Positions 31,721 through 42,535 of a stretch of 55,028 nt of DNA are shown here, one piece after another. The notes beneath the pieces are model-generated. The model saw nothing but the letters and a program-made list of their open reading frames with translations, searched no databases and had not been told where the DNA came from. Location: contig MU619268.1 of the NCBI GenBank assembly GCA_025201805.1, forward strand, positions 7,323 to 62,350, in the 5' to 3' direction. Position numbers and translations under genes: made by a program. Numbering within the stretch: position 1 is the stretch's first letter; each line of letters starts with the position of its first letter. The DNA comes from Parasitella parasitica. Lineage: Eukaryota > Mucoromycota > Mucoromycetes > Mucorales > Mucoraceae.

Positions 31721-33095
31721 TCAGGATGATGTCGAGTTGCTAGAATTAGCAGAAGAGTCAAGGCTCTGATCAAGCAAGCGGGCCGTTGTTTGCGATGTAG
31801 ACGTTGATTGCTGTTCTTGTTGCGGGAGTTTATTGTTCTTGATGGCTTTTTTTCTGTCGACTTCTTCTTGCTCTGCAAGAGATAACCTTATCGCTTCCAT
31901 CACCATCCAATCTTCCAGATCCATATTTACATCTCTTATATTGTTAAAATGTTGGTTATATTCATTTGCTGCGGCTGATGACGCTGATCTGCCCGGTCTA
32001 GTCAACAACGATGTTACACCAGCAGCTCTTAATATGTTGTTATGGCGAAAACTATTTGACGTTGAATTTCGTCTAGACGCAGCTCTGGCTGGATTTGGTG
32101 CTGGTGTTATTGTTTTATCCCAATTTGGCCTGATATGATCTATGTATGTATATTTTTTAAAGTGTTGATAAAATAGGGATGATGGACGCTTGTTTTGCCA
32201 TAGAATTACCTATCAACACAACATCTGGATTCTTATGGTCGACGCTTTCACGGCGAGGTCCATCTGATCCTCCAATTCCTGATGTCGTGTGTCTTGTTCC
32301 AGTCATGGTACTATGTGAACCACTTCTGGAACGAGCCTGGAATTTCTCGCTCCATGATGGTGGCTCATATATGATGCCATAATTTTCCTGCATGCAATAA
32401 GGACATGTAGCTGGAATTGAAGGTGTTTCTATAGGGCGATGAATTTGGACAAAGCACTCTGTACAGATGGGTTGGTCACAACAACGGGAATAGTTGATGT
32501 TTGCAGGATAATACTATGAGATATGAGTGGCATGGACGGTGCTCTACAGTGCATTTATTTATTATCTTACCAAGAAACAAATGGGACACTCAACAGCATC
32601 ATTGTACAACATCTTTTCTCTGTGCTTCATTTTCTCTACGAATGCTTTCTTTCGTTCCATGTAAGGATCGTAAGAGGCGTCCTTCTGTGAAGCACTGCGA
32701 GGTCTAGTTGTAGGTTTAATGTCAGCCGAATGTATGTTAAGATTGGAGAGGGAGGTTGATATGGTAGATAAGGATGACGATGATGACTGTGGTAAAGGTA
32801 GACTGGCAGATGTCGTTGCTGTTACTGTCTCTGGAGCATCAGGCAGACCTAATTATAAATGTTGGATGTTTGTTGCTAGACTATCGTCATTCTTACCTTT
32901 GTAGAATGGAGCTATTTTTCTCTGGACGATTAATTTCTGCAAGATACGAGGGTCGTAATCTTGCTCTGTGGTTGCATATAAACCATTCGGGAATACGGCA
33001 CCCAAGTCTACCAGATCTTCTATCTTTTGTTCAGGTATACGGCCTTGTTTTGTATTTCTGATACCATTGGTATGTTTAGACGCGTTGGCACCCAT
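31721..33095 (-). CDS. Sip5-like zinc-finger protein
   Basis: Homologue of yeast Sip5 (Snf1-interacting protein). Exons 33095-32897, 32848-32571, 32513-32210 and 32139-31721 give 399 residues. The N-terminus MGANASK fits N-myristoylation (Gly2, Ser6). The conserved Sip5 start region [17 protein letters not shown] is followed by [24 protein letters not shown]-like cysteine cluster spans about 154-200: CPICFLYYP, then [11 protein letters not shown] and CPYC. The middle and C-terminal thirds are Ser/Thr/Arg-rich. A predicted helix [16 protein letters not shown] near residue 340 looks like a ubiquitin-interacting motif (acidic residues, then A..LS). Role in glucose signalling is known for yeast only; here it is inferred. 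Confidence 0.85.
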
Positions 33096-33611
33096 TTCTT
33101 TTTTATTTTTATTTTTATTTTTATTATTTGGATGAAAGGATGTGAGAAAGAAAAAGAAGAAAAGTGTTGGTTTATTAACGGTAAAATAATAAACAGAGCG
33201 AATTCACCAGGCATGAACATTTAAACTCATTGTTGTCATCCACATTGTGGAATAAAACGGAAGCCCTTTTCTTCTTTGCCGCCGTATATCAACTTACAAT
33301 TCTTTGAACACTGCCTGTCCACTATCTCATCACTCGAACCCTTCATACTTGTAAAATAGAGACACAATAAATGCCGATATAAACTCTTTTTAAAATACCT
33401 CATCAAAGTATCTGATTTATTTGCATGAATGCAATCCAAAGATGACATGTCTTTGTGTTATATGTGGGAATGCAACAGAGCAAGCAATAACATAAAGTGC
33501 TTTCGGTCATCACACCAGAACCAAAGTCTTTATTGAACTGAGAGGGAAAGAGTTGTTGTTTTTTAACGTATCTTACACATGATTTATTAATGCTGTAATA
33601 TCTAGATAATT
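33096..33611. other. Upstream flank of Sip5-like gene
   Basis: Includes the Sip5-like leader with a T/TTTTA-repeat (about 33098-33127) and the 3' flank of the STEEP1-like gene. The minus-strand open frame at 33236-33448 has no recognisable motif. Nothing else is seen. Confidence 0.45.
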
Positions 33612-34168
33612 CTAAGTTTGTGTGAAAGAAGTTGCCGCTACGGGTAGTACATCAATGATGGCGTTTGCTGGAGCATGTCCTTGATTCTCGGTTAAGGCAC
33701 CGTCTAACACATAGGTATATGCGCCTGATTTTCGGTGCTCATTCATTTCGTATGCAATCACAAGCTGACATCCTACAAGTATAAAGAATTAGTTGCCATG
33801 GTAACCACTATTCGACAGGTTGCTACTTGCTTGGGCAGTGGTATCTGAATTGCTTCTCGTACCCTTCACGTCTATTCGCAATAACATACAATTTAGGGCT
33901 CTAACCTGTACCGTGGTTTTACACAAACAAACCTCTTTAATAATATACATTCTCCTGCTTCTGCCGTAAGTTTATATGTTCTCCTGGTGTTTGAGATAAT
34001 AGTGGCGTTGTCGGTTCGTCTTCTTGGTAACTGACGAAGATCCGCATCAATAACTAGTGCGAATTCTGAGCATAGACAATAATATACGTGTAATGATTTG
34101 GGTTGATTATCAGGTTTTGTGGCATGATCTGACGAGGATACTACTGACGAGGATACAATTTTAGGCAT
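33612..34168 (-). CDS. STEEP1/CXorf56-like (UPF0428) protein
   Basis: Homologue of human STEEP1, reported to promote ER exit of STING; in fungi the function is unknown. Exons 34168-33933, 33871-33831 and 33772-33612 give 145 residues. The start MPKIVSSSVVSS, then SLHVYYCLCSEFALVID, LRQLPRRRTD and ILLKRREGYEKQFRYHCPRCQLVIAYE align well, with two CxC/CxxC zinc pairs (CLC and CPRC). The second intron must use a GC donor (A|GCAAGT) for the second cysteine pair to be in frame. The protein ends about 75 residues earlier than the human one, lacking its charged C-terminal helix. Convergence with family is strong up to the VTFIVDGA-like strand (here AYTYVLDGAL). Confidence 0.85.
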
Positions 34169-34388
34169 GATTGCAAAGCTGGTACAAGAAAAAGAAGTGA
34201 AAAGAAGTTGTCCATTTTGCAAACATGACTGTGACCCCCAGAGAGTTGGGCCAATCAAGCATCAATGGTATCATGCACTGCACCACTCCATTTCAAGCCT
34301 ATTGTAAAAGACAATGGTAACCTATACGTCATTTGCTGTCCACCCTGATCAGAAATCATTAAAAGGGCCAAAGTTTCATTTAAGTTCG

Positions 34389-34421
<33 letters not shown>

Positions 34422-34448
34422 TCTTTCTCCCTAACCCTTACTGTTAGC
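34169..34448. promoter_or_regulatory. Bidirectional promoter, STEEP1-like / PX-DUF3818 gene
   Basis: A 280-bp divergent spacer. It contains a 31-nt T-run (about 34390-34420) in the leader of the plus-strand gene, followed by a CT-rich segment up to the start codon. No TATA box is clear. Confidence 0.45.
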
Positions 34449-37182
34449 ATGACAACTGCTCCTATATGCTTTACACCAAAGCAACTACATTATTTCAAGC
34501 GAGAATTGATTACTGAACAACTGATCAATGAGATCGAAATACTAATCAAGAGTCCTGATACCGCATCCATCCTTGACAAAGAAGACATTGCCGTGACAAC
34601 CCCATTTCTTCGCTATATATTCCATAATATGATCATTGAGTTTCCATTACTCAAGCATACTTGCGACGATAACTTTTGGCCCAAGTGTAAGGACTTTTTA
34701 AACGAGTTCAGTAAAGTCAATTTGGACGCCTACTACACTCCTCGCAACAGCGAATCGCAGAAACAACGAAAAATGATCCAGCACAAAATTCAAAAGTCCC
34801 TAGTGTTTGCTTTCTGTGCTAGTATCAAGACATTGCAGGGTGAAGAAGAAAGTATCCGTGTTAACCCCCAGGATGCAGCAGAGACAATGGCATCAACAGC
34901 TGTTACAGCATCCACAACAGCACCAGCAGTTTCAGCTGCAGTTTCAGACAGGTTTAGAGTAAACATTGTAACAGTGCGACAGATTAAGGAGAAAAAGACG
35001 TTACGAGAGGTCTCACATGCTGAATTCCTGATAGAAACCTGGTTTCCTCACCAATGTGAGCCTGTTTACGTCGGCCGTCGTCATGGAGACTTTAGGCGTC
35101 TTCGAGATCAATTGAAGCATCAATTTAAAAACATGGACATACCTCTTGTGCCATCTAAATCAGTAAACACAGCACAGCAACATGGTTTTCGTGAGAACGA
35201 CAGACTCCTATTGCGTTCCTTTCTCTACCATTTGACGGGCGATCCTTGTGGCACTAGTATGCCTTCAAAGCATCAGCAACAAATCCAGAAGAGTCACGTA
35301 CTCCGCAAGTTTCTATCTGATTCCCCCATCTTGTTTACGGTAGAGGAAGAGCAAGATGCGCTAGTTAGAGAAACAGCTGACAACCACCGTTTTGAAGAGC
35401 AACAGCAGTACCAAAAAGAATTAGATAGACGTGTGTTGGAACTGAATGAAACGCTGGAAGGTTTAAAGAAGGAGATTCTGCTACCAGGTGGTTTAACTGG
35501 TGTGTTTGATATTGTCAAAAAAACCCAGAATATACAAGACTTGCCTGTATCGCTAAAAAAGGCGTTTGAATGGGGTCGGATCAAGTAAGTGTTGGTTGAC
35601 AGTGTAGTTTAGCAACTAAAAACTGATCACCATTCTCCTTAAAATTTCCAGTTTTGCATTTGCCTTGCATAGCCAATTTTTAACATCAGATACAGCTACT
35701 GAAAACTTGAATACTTTGCGCAGAACGCATGGTCTTATGCCCTACAGAACAATGGCTCTTATTCTCAGATTTTCCAACCCAATGTCCATGGTCAAGAGCA
35801 TTTTAGATTTGTTCCTAGCACAGCCATTTGGTGGTAGAAGTTTGTTTCAAAGGTAAGAGAACATTCAATATTTGTGGCTGTTTTCGACTAATATTGACGG
35901 TAGGATGATCATTTCAAATATGAATGAAGAGTCAAAATCATTCGAAAAGGACATAAAGTTGCTTCAAAAAAAGATTAATGACAAACAGATATGCCAAAAA
36001 ATATACAACGCTGTAAGAACACCACTACCAGAACACTCTAATTTTCGAGGTATAAGTGCGATTAGCGCTGTTAATTTGATAGCTGGCTATAAACTCACCT
36101 ACAAAACCATCATAGGCAATCGCACTCGAATAATGGAAATCATAGCTCTTCTTGGCAATGATGAAATCAAACCTGTGTTATCTGCTGAACAGATTTCATT
36201 GCTTGCTGCATTCGATGAGACACACGAGACCAAAAAACAGGTCAAACATATTGCACAATTATGGGAACTGTATGCACTTCAGTATGAGCAAGAGCTTATG
36301 ATGAATCTCGTATTTCAAGGTGTCACTGGCGAGCTATTAAAAGAGTTTATATCCGTGTTCTATCAGCCATTGGCACAAGTATACAAAGCGGCTGATATAA
36401 GTACTACTATACGTCATGTCGCCTCCTTTTTAGATGATCTTTTGCAAGTTATCAATGAGCTACCAGCTAATCTGGATGTGAATGATACTATACAGGTGTT
36501 CATTGACCTTGTGCAACGCCATGAGCAGCATTTTTATGATTTTGTGCATAATGTACACAGCCAAGAAGCCTCAAAAGTCTTTGATGAATTGATCCAATAC
36601 GTCGACAAATTATTTACATTTGTTGCCCATGGAATACCTGGTAAAATTGATGTCTGGCATAGTATTGAAAAGGTGGTACCCAAGCAAGAATTGCACATAT
36701 TGGAACAAGAAATTGACGCAATTTGTCAATATCGATACCAGCAAAAGATGTATCATTTTGAAAAGCAGCGTAGAAAATTAATGATCCAACAACAAAGCGA
36801 TGGTGCCGGTATGGATGGTTCTACCAGTGGATTAGCTAAACTAGCAGCTGATGCAACTCAAGAACGTCAAAGTGACATATTTCAATACATTCCACGCCGA
36901 AATGAATTGGTTGGTGCAATGGGCGATTTTGAAGAGCTCCAATATGAAGATGAAGCGATCTACAGTCCAAGCATGAGAAGTAGTGATGATGAAGATAGCA
37001 TGAATGACAGTCAATCAAGCGGGTCTTCATTGGAATCAAAAAGCAGCACGAGCAATTCAAGCCGTATATCGCACGTAGGCATTGAAAAGCCAGTTTTGAA
37101 ATGGATACCCAAAATTGTACCTTATTTTGTACAAGATGTAGTAGATATAATGACGAATATCGATAATAACAATAATCCATAA
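34449..37182 (+). CDS. PX-domain protein with PX-associated domains (DUF3818/PXB; YPR097W-like)
   Basis: Large lipid-binding protein of the YPR097W (Lec1) family. Exons 34449-35584, 35652-35852 and 35904-37182 give 871 residues. An N-terminal helical region (about 10-150; FTPKQLHYFKRELITEQLINE, FLRYIFHNM) corresponds to the PX-associated domain. The PX domain (about 170-310) has ETWFPHQCEPVYVGRRHGDF and IPLVPSK. The DUF3818 region (about 380-690) has FNRTHG-like LRRTHGLMPYRTMAL, PFGGRSLFQRM and IAQLWELYALQYEQELM. The tail is acidic and Ser-rich. An upstream in-frame ATG at 34314 would read through the poly-T run, so I start at 34449. Yeast relatives bind PI3P or lipids and act in endosome/lipid transport; this is inferred here. 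Stop codon is 37 bp from the convergent HTH/Myb gene. Confidence 0.85.
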
Positions 37183-37219
37183 TATTTTTTTATTCAACTA
37201 TTAATTCAAATGAAGTAAA

Positions 37220-38178
37220 CTACCACCCCTGCGTGCCTGATTTGTTCGCGCCACGGATCAATAAACTTCGTAAAACCTCCCATCTCTTTTCGCATACATC
37301 AGCACTATGTTTACCGCGTAATTTTGCTTCAGCTTCTTTCCATCGACATCCGCTTAACCTTGTTAATACATGCGCCATTAATATCTTGTCGTCATCCATA
37401 GTCCATGTTTCGTAACCGCGAATGAATTCATGCTTTGGTTTTGGCGAGCTTGACGATTCACTGGCAGGTGGAGACAGGATCGATCTGGTATCGTTAGTTG
37501 CTTTTATTTGTTTGTCGCTACAGTTTAAATCACGTGGTGGTGTAGGAGGCCTCCACTTGTCCTGTTCTTCATGTTTCACGAATAACTAGATAATATATGA
37601 TTTAGATATTATCTTATACAAGACAATTAATAAAAAAATAAATATACATCATTTTTTGGTTGTTGCGCTTTGCTCAAGACATAGGCTATTAAATCTTTTG
37701 CTGAGGGTTTCCTAGCTCTGATCTTTTTTTTGAGTGATGATTGAGAAGTTGAGGAAGACTAACCGTAAATTAGAGGAAATGCAAGTGGTTTTGAATAGTT
37801 ATACTCACAACGATATCAGTGTTATCATCGTCACTATCAATCAAATTTCCCTCGCCATCATACTCCAGAAAAGGCTTTGATCTTTCTAGTTATTTTTGAA
37901 AAAGTTTAGTGATATATAAAACTACATGTAACTGAACCAATGTCAAAACCTTTTGGTGTTAGTCCTCTTGGCACATTAGGCGAGCCAGTCTTTTTGAAAT
38001 TTAAAATGGTACGACGAACACTTGGTTGATTTATACCACACATGCGTGCGATCTGCTTCTCATTTGCTCCTGCTTGATATGCTCCGATGATGAGCCATCG
38101 TTTAGCATCTCTTCCATCTTGATTTGTCATTGATGCTGATGGTGATTTTGATTTTGATTGAGTTTTCGAATAGGTCAT
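37220..38178 (-). CDS. HTH + Myb/SANT-like DNA-binding protein
   Basis: Exons 38178-37938, 37885-37809, 37758-37648 and 37585-37220 give 264 residues. The N-terminal part (about 20-75) is a helix-turn-helix of the paired/Tc1 transposase kind: IIGAYQAGANEKQIARMCGI, then PSVRRTILNFKKTGSP. An acidic linker (LIDSDDDN) and a basic segment (KKKIRARKPS) follow. The C-terminal part (about 195-255) is Myb/SANT-like, with tryptophans in ETWTMDDDKIL, GCRWKEAEAKL and KRWEVLR. No transposase catalytic domain is present. A likely transcription factor, possibly with a domesticated transposase HTH. An upstream in-frame ATG (38331) crosses a CT-rich leader, so I use 38178. Confidence 0.75.
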
Positions 38179-39559
38179 GTCGTCTGAAGGTGTTGAAAGA
38201 AAGAGAAAAAGAAGAACAAAAAGGGGGAAAGGGGAAATGTTATGTGGTCGGTTGGGAAGAATTCCCTTGCCAAAACGCATGACGTATTGGCCCAATAAAA
38301 TCAAAGTGTTTAAGCGATGCATTAACTGCAAAAAGAAGGGCCTGGTACCTCTCAGCCAGCATCAAATGTTTACATATGCTGATCATAATTATATGTACTG
38401 GTTAGTTCACATGTCATAGTAAAATAATCTAATAGTAGATATAATGTGTCCATATATGTATTCTCTTTGTTGGAAATGTACCTTTATTTATGAATGGATT
38501 TATCGTGGGAACCAGTATTACACTAGCTTGATGTAGGATTGAGCTTGTATTAAGTTAAACATGCATGATACTTTGTTCTTTTTTTAAAAAAATAAAAAAC
38601 CTTTCCAAATATTATTATGCAGTGTTTAAACCTGTATAGAGAAAAGTAGTTTTTGGTCCATCAAAACACCACCTATCCTAAATCAGTCGCGCATAACATC
38701 ATACTCTGAATTACATATCTTACCCATTGCATGGCCTTAAATAAAAGTTGACAACTACAACCACCAACTTTCATTTAAAAAAATCATATGAACGTCTATA
38801 TTTTCCAAAAAGAACAAGCCGAGCCATGTTTTATACTTGTCTGATACTGCTATCAGATAACTACTTGCTTTCCACTGGGCGTCGTATACATTGAAACTTA
38901 TTTTACAAAAGTAGTTGCTTTTTTTGAAAAATTATAGCTGTAAGGATTTGTTTTCTTGCTATGACCTTTTCTGCCAATAATGTATTTGGGTGACTTTAGG
39001 AGAGACATCTCTCCAAGCTGAGGTTTCTTTCTTATTATAAAGGTGCTCTGAGATTTGATTGAGAGAAAAGAATTTGGTATTCATAAGATTTGAAATCGAT
39101 GTATGTTTTATTTGAGCTATTTTCTAGAAGCGAAATTAACTGTAGTGTCAATTTTTTCGAAGTTCATCAATAATACCATTATAAGGATTATTGCTCAATT
39201 TTCATAACGCATCTTCAAAACGTCTGCATCTGTGAATAGATCTGCCGCTTACTTCAGTATACGCTGAACCGATTTTTTCAGAAAGCTTCTATTTCTGTGC
39301 TGAAGGTAAAAATATCTTTAAAATTGTGAATCTAAGCCATGTATTTGATTAAATTCAGTATAAATATATACGATAGCTGCAAGCAAGCTGAAGTAATTTT
39401 TACAAGCGTCTTATTTAACATCGCATAATTTTATATTAATTGTGCATTATAAATTATACTGCACACATTTGACAAACCTTGAAAGTTAAAACTCTTAAAT
39501 TTTGGTTACACCGACACAAAATATACCACAAACACAATACAGCTGTATATTTAAATAAT
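38179..39559. other. Gene-poor region
   Basis: Upstream flank of the HTH/Myb gene and 3' flank of HIUase. The minus strand near 38770-38890 reads a 40-codon protein-like patch (NVYDAQWKASSYLIAVSDKY) without start or splice context, and near 39195-39235 another (LFTDADVLKMRYEN). These could be further gene relics but I cannot name them. Confidence 0.4.
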
Positions 39560-40157
39560 TTAACTACCACGATAGGTAGTGTAAGAATAAGGACTAATCA
39601 ACAAGGGAATATGATAATGTTGTTCAGGGTTAGCCAGCTCAAAAACAATCTATTGGCATGTCAATAAAATTATACACTCTGCCCCATTAAACAAAAAAAA
39701 AAAGATAAAAAGACTTACTTGAACATAGGGATAGAAACATTCTTGGCCAATCTTGGAAAAGAAAGCTTCAGTTTCAAAGGTAACACGATAGATACCCTTT
39801 TCAGCTTTAAAACCTTGGGGTAATAATGTAGGGCAACGTCCATCACTGTTTGTTTGACTTGTAGTAGATAAAAATGTGAATATACGATGATCCCGCTATA
39901 TTTCCAAATATTCAAGGGCGCTTACGAAGTAGAGAGAGTGGCAAATGCACCAGATTGATCCAATTTTTCAATCTTTACATCGATGTTTTGACCAGGAGTA
40001 CCCAAAGAAGCGATGAGAACATGACAAGTGATTGGGCTTTTGTGAACTGACATTATAGGCTATAAAAAATGTTTAGAACAATCACACTTGCACCAAGATT
40101 CTTTTATACCTTGAGATGTTCTTTAACAGTTTCAAGACGAGAAGAAGCAGAAGACAT
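39560..40157 (-). CDS. 5-hydroxyisourate hydrolase (transthyretin-like), peroxisomal
   Basis: Hydrolyses 5-hydroxyisourate to OHCU in the urate degradation pathway. Exons 40157-40110, 40059-39926, 39857-39719 and 39649-39560 give 136 residues. The fold markers are PITCHVLIASLGTPG (active-site His), NSDGRCPTLLP (Arg), YRVTFETEAFFS, FYPYVQIVFEL, YHIPLLISPYSYTTYRGS with the canonical C-terminal YRGS. The first exon of 16 codons encodes RLETVKEHL (residues 7-15), a good PTS2 peroxisomal targeting nonapeptide, matching peroxisomal HIUases of plants and animals. No OHCU decarboxylase or uricase gene is adjacent. Confidence 0.95.
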
Positions 40158-40476
40158 AATAAAAAAAAGAAGAAAAAAGGAAAAGAAGCGAGGTGGTAGG
40201 TCTGATTTCCCAATCTTTTATAGTAGAACATCTCCCCACGTGACCTATCAAATTCACATTCGTTTTCCTTCAACATTTCGTATAAATATCACCAGAAACC
40301 CACTATTTTATAACATATTATTCTTATTCGATTTGCTTTCCATTTGCCAAAACACATTTTTATATAATTCCTCGACTAGGTTTGGTTTTGAGTGAAAAAA
40401 AAAAAAAAAAAGAAAAAATCTGAGAGATTGCAAGCTCAAACGGTGGATGTGTATGTGTATAGTTCAATTTTAAAAA

Positions 40477-40898
40477 TTAATGGTGATGGGCAGTAGCGTC
40501 ATTCTACAAAGAAAGCATTGAGTATTGGTATTTGATTTTGAGATGCGTCACTTACGACAATAGGAGGAAGATTGCGCTCCCATTTGGTACCTTCGGGACC
40601 CATGGGCACTAATGAGAAAACTGTTAGTATTTATAAAGAAAACTTAGATGATTCAATTTTTACATTTGTAAGGGTCGGGATGAGCCCAATCTTGAAGTTC
40701 GCTCTCTGCATTTTGGATAAGAGCTTGGATTTCCTTGGGGTTGGTAACATGTTTATTTTGCTCAAACTGAGCTCTGATTTGAAGGCTTTTCTGTCTCCAT
40801 AAATCACGTTGGATATACCAGTCAAGTGAAAGCTTTAGCGAGCGCTTATAAAGTGATTGAACCTGCAAACGATGTGCAACTGCAGTTGGAGTGGACAT
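40477..40898 (-). CDS. Complex I subunit NDUFB9 / B22 (LYR family)
   Basis: Accessory subunit of mitochondrial NADH:ubiquinone oxidoreductase, bound to the acyl carrier protein. Exons 40898-40664, 40608-40556 and 40503-40477 give 104 residues, near the usual size of fungal homologues. It contains the LYR-type helix start VQSLYKRSLKLSLDW, the family motif RDLWRQKSLQIRAQFEQN, AESELQDWAHPDPYK and PEGTKWERNLPP. The last exon is 27 nt and adds NDATAHHH. Tandem with HIUase on the minus strand, about 320 bp apart. Confidence 0.92.
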
Positions 40899-41243
40899 TT
40901 TTTCGATGTTATTATTTTAAGAAAAGGTTGAAGAACAAAAACACAAAATCAAAACAATCTTACACCTACAATGTTTTCACTCCCGCTTGGGGGTGTGGTG
41001 GGCACACCCTCTGAACCACTGCATGTCATACGTCCTTAAGTATCACAGTATTCATGATGACGTACATAAAAGTTGGACTATCTATGCTCATCTAAAATGT
41101 CGTAACCCATTAGACAGGTAGTGGGCCCACTAAACATGGCATTCTCAAGTAACAAATTGAGATAATGTTGGTTTATTTTTCTCCCAAATTCCACTTACAA
41201 AGCAAAAGGTATAATTTACAAAAGCATATGAAGTTCACAAATA

Positions 41244-41654
41244 TCAAGGCGATTCTGTGCTGTATATGTCATAATTGAATGTGGAATGTCGCATGCTTTC
41301 ATTATCATCGTCTTGGACCTGTTGGTTATACATGTTATTATAAAAGTCATCGCTTTCAATCCGGTGACCTGATGCATCATCCCCGATTTCTTCTACTCCA
41401 TCATCATCAGCACCTCCCTCTTCGCCTTCCACGGCTTCCTCCTCCTCTTCTTCTGTCTCTCCAATAGCGGTTATTTTGGATGGTGGAATAGGCCGTCCAC
41501 GAATCATTATAGGAATACCCACTTGAATGTCATTCAGTCTCTTGGCTTCAGCCTTGTCTTCCAAATAGGTTATTTCCTTTGCTTTTTCTTGAAGACTTAG
41601 CTTTTCAGAGTACCAATGAGAGCTCTTTCCTACCGGTGCTAATGCAGGATACAT
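41244..41654 (-). CDS. Hypothetical acidic protein, start uncertain
   Basis: I do not recognise this protein. From the ATG at 41654 it would have 136 residues: a short N-terminal segment (PALAPVGKSSHWYSEKLSLQ), a charged helix (KEITYLEDKAEAKRL), VGIPIMIRGRPIPPSK, a strongly acidic run (about 75-105, mostly Glu/Asp/Gly) and an Asn/Gln/Asp-rich end. In-frame ATGs extend it to 41705. A splice model with a weak donor at about 41722 could instead join an upstream exon starting MIVLTTETSFLGQ at 41805; that start would lie 17 bp from the opposite-strand HP1-like start. A nuclear role is possible from composition only. Confidence 0.5.
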   Translation of the reverse strand: MYPALAPVGKSSHWYSEKLSLQEKAKEITYLEDKAEAKRLNDIQVGIPIMIRGRPIPPSKITAIGETEEEEEEAVEGEEGGADDDGVEEIGDDASGHRIESDDFYNNMYNQQVQDDDNESMRHSTFNYDIYSTESP

Positions 41655-41822
41655 AATGATAAAGACAAATCGACTAATCATGAGATACTGTATTCTTAAA
41701 ACCATTAGTAGTGATGTGACGTTTTATATAAGGATGCCGTTTACCGTATCGGTCAGTGTTTGTGCTTTGACCAAGAAAACTTGTTTCTGTAGTCAACACA
41801 ATCATCCTCTCTAAATAAAAAT

Positions 41823-42535
41823 ATGGCGCCCAAACAAAACAAGAAAATTGAGGAAGAAGAAGATGCAATCTATGAAGTCGAGGAAATTGTAGACCATCGA
41901 CGTTCTAAAGCTAAACAGGTAAAGCTTTCACCAGCTTTGGTTAATGCATCTAACAGAATTTCCTTCAGAACATGGTTGAATATCTCATCAAATGGAAAGA
42001 CTATGCTCCTGAATTCAGCACTTGGGAAAAAGAGCACAACGTGTAATATTACGCACCATTGTTTACTACATTTCACTTACATTCTACTTACACTCAGGTA
42101 TTCCAAAGGCTTAATCAACAGCTATTGGGCAAGGCAGCCTTATACGTTGACACAGTTCAAGAAAAAGACACACGAAGGCGATTCGAGTATTCCAAAGAAG
42201 CGTCCAGCTTCATCGCAGGCTACAAAGATTGACCGAAAGCAACTGACTCAAGAAATCAAATCCTCGCAAATTTCCACATCACCTCCTTCTGGACTTGTTT
42301 GGACTGATATCGACGCTATTGTCAACGTATTCCATAGTGAACCTAGTACGTTCTTTGCTGAAGTCAAGTGGTCAGGGGGTAAACGAAATACCTACATTCC
42401 TACAAGAATTATCAAGAAATATAACCCTTTGAAGGTAAGCACTACCAAATACAGAGTATTCACACTGCTAAACGCCTTAAATATTAGCTAATTTACTATT
42501 ATGAGAGTCAACTCGAGTTCCATTTATCTCCTTGA
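41823..42535 (+). CDS. HP1/Swi6-like chromodomain and chromoshadow protein
   Basis: Heterochromatin protein 1 family member, expected to bind methylated H3K9. Exons 41823-41918, 41969-42042, 42098-42434 and 42488-42535 give 184 residues. The chromodomain (about 18-75) reads AIYEVEEIVDHRR, then EYLIKWKDYAPEFSTWEKEHN with aromatic-cage residues Tyr, Trp and the later Trp/Tyr, and YSKGLINSYWA. A Lys/Ser-rich hinge follows, then the chromoshadow domain (about 125-180) with VFHSEPSTFFAEVKWSGG, IIKKYNPLK and YYYESQLEFH. All three introns are needed; reading straight through gives a false product. Confidence 0.9.

Noticed and set aside
34314..34448. In-frame N-terminal extension of the PX/DUF3818 protein
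   Set aside because: It would translate a 31-nt T-run into polyphenylalanine; family similarity starts after the ATG at 34449.
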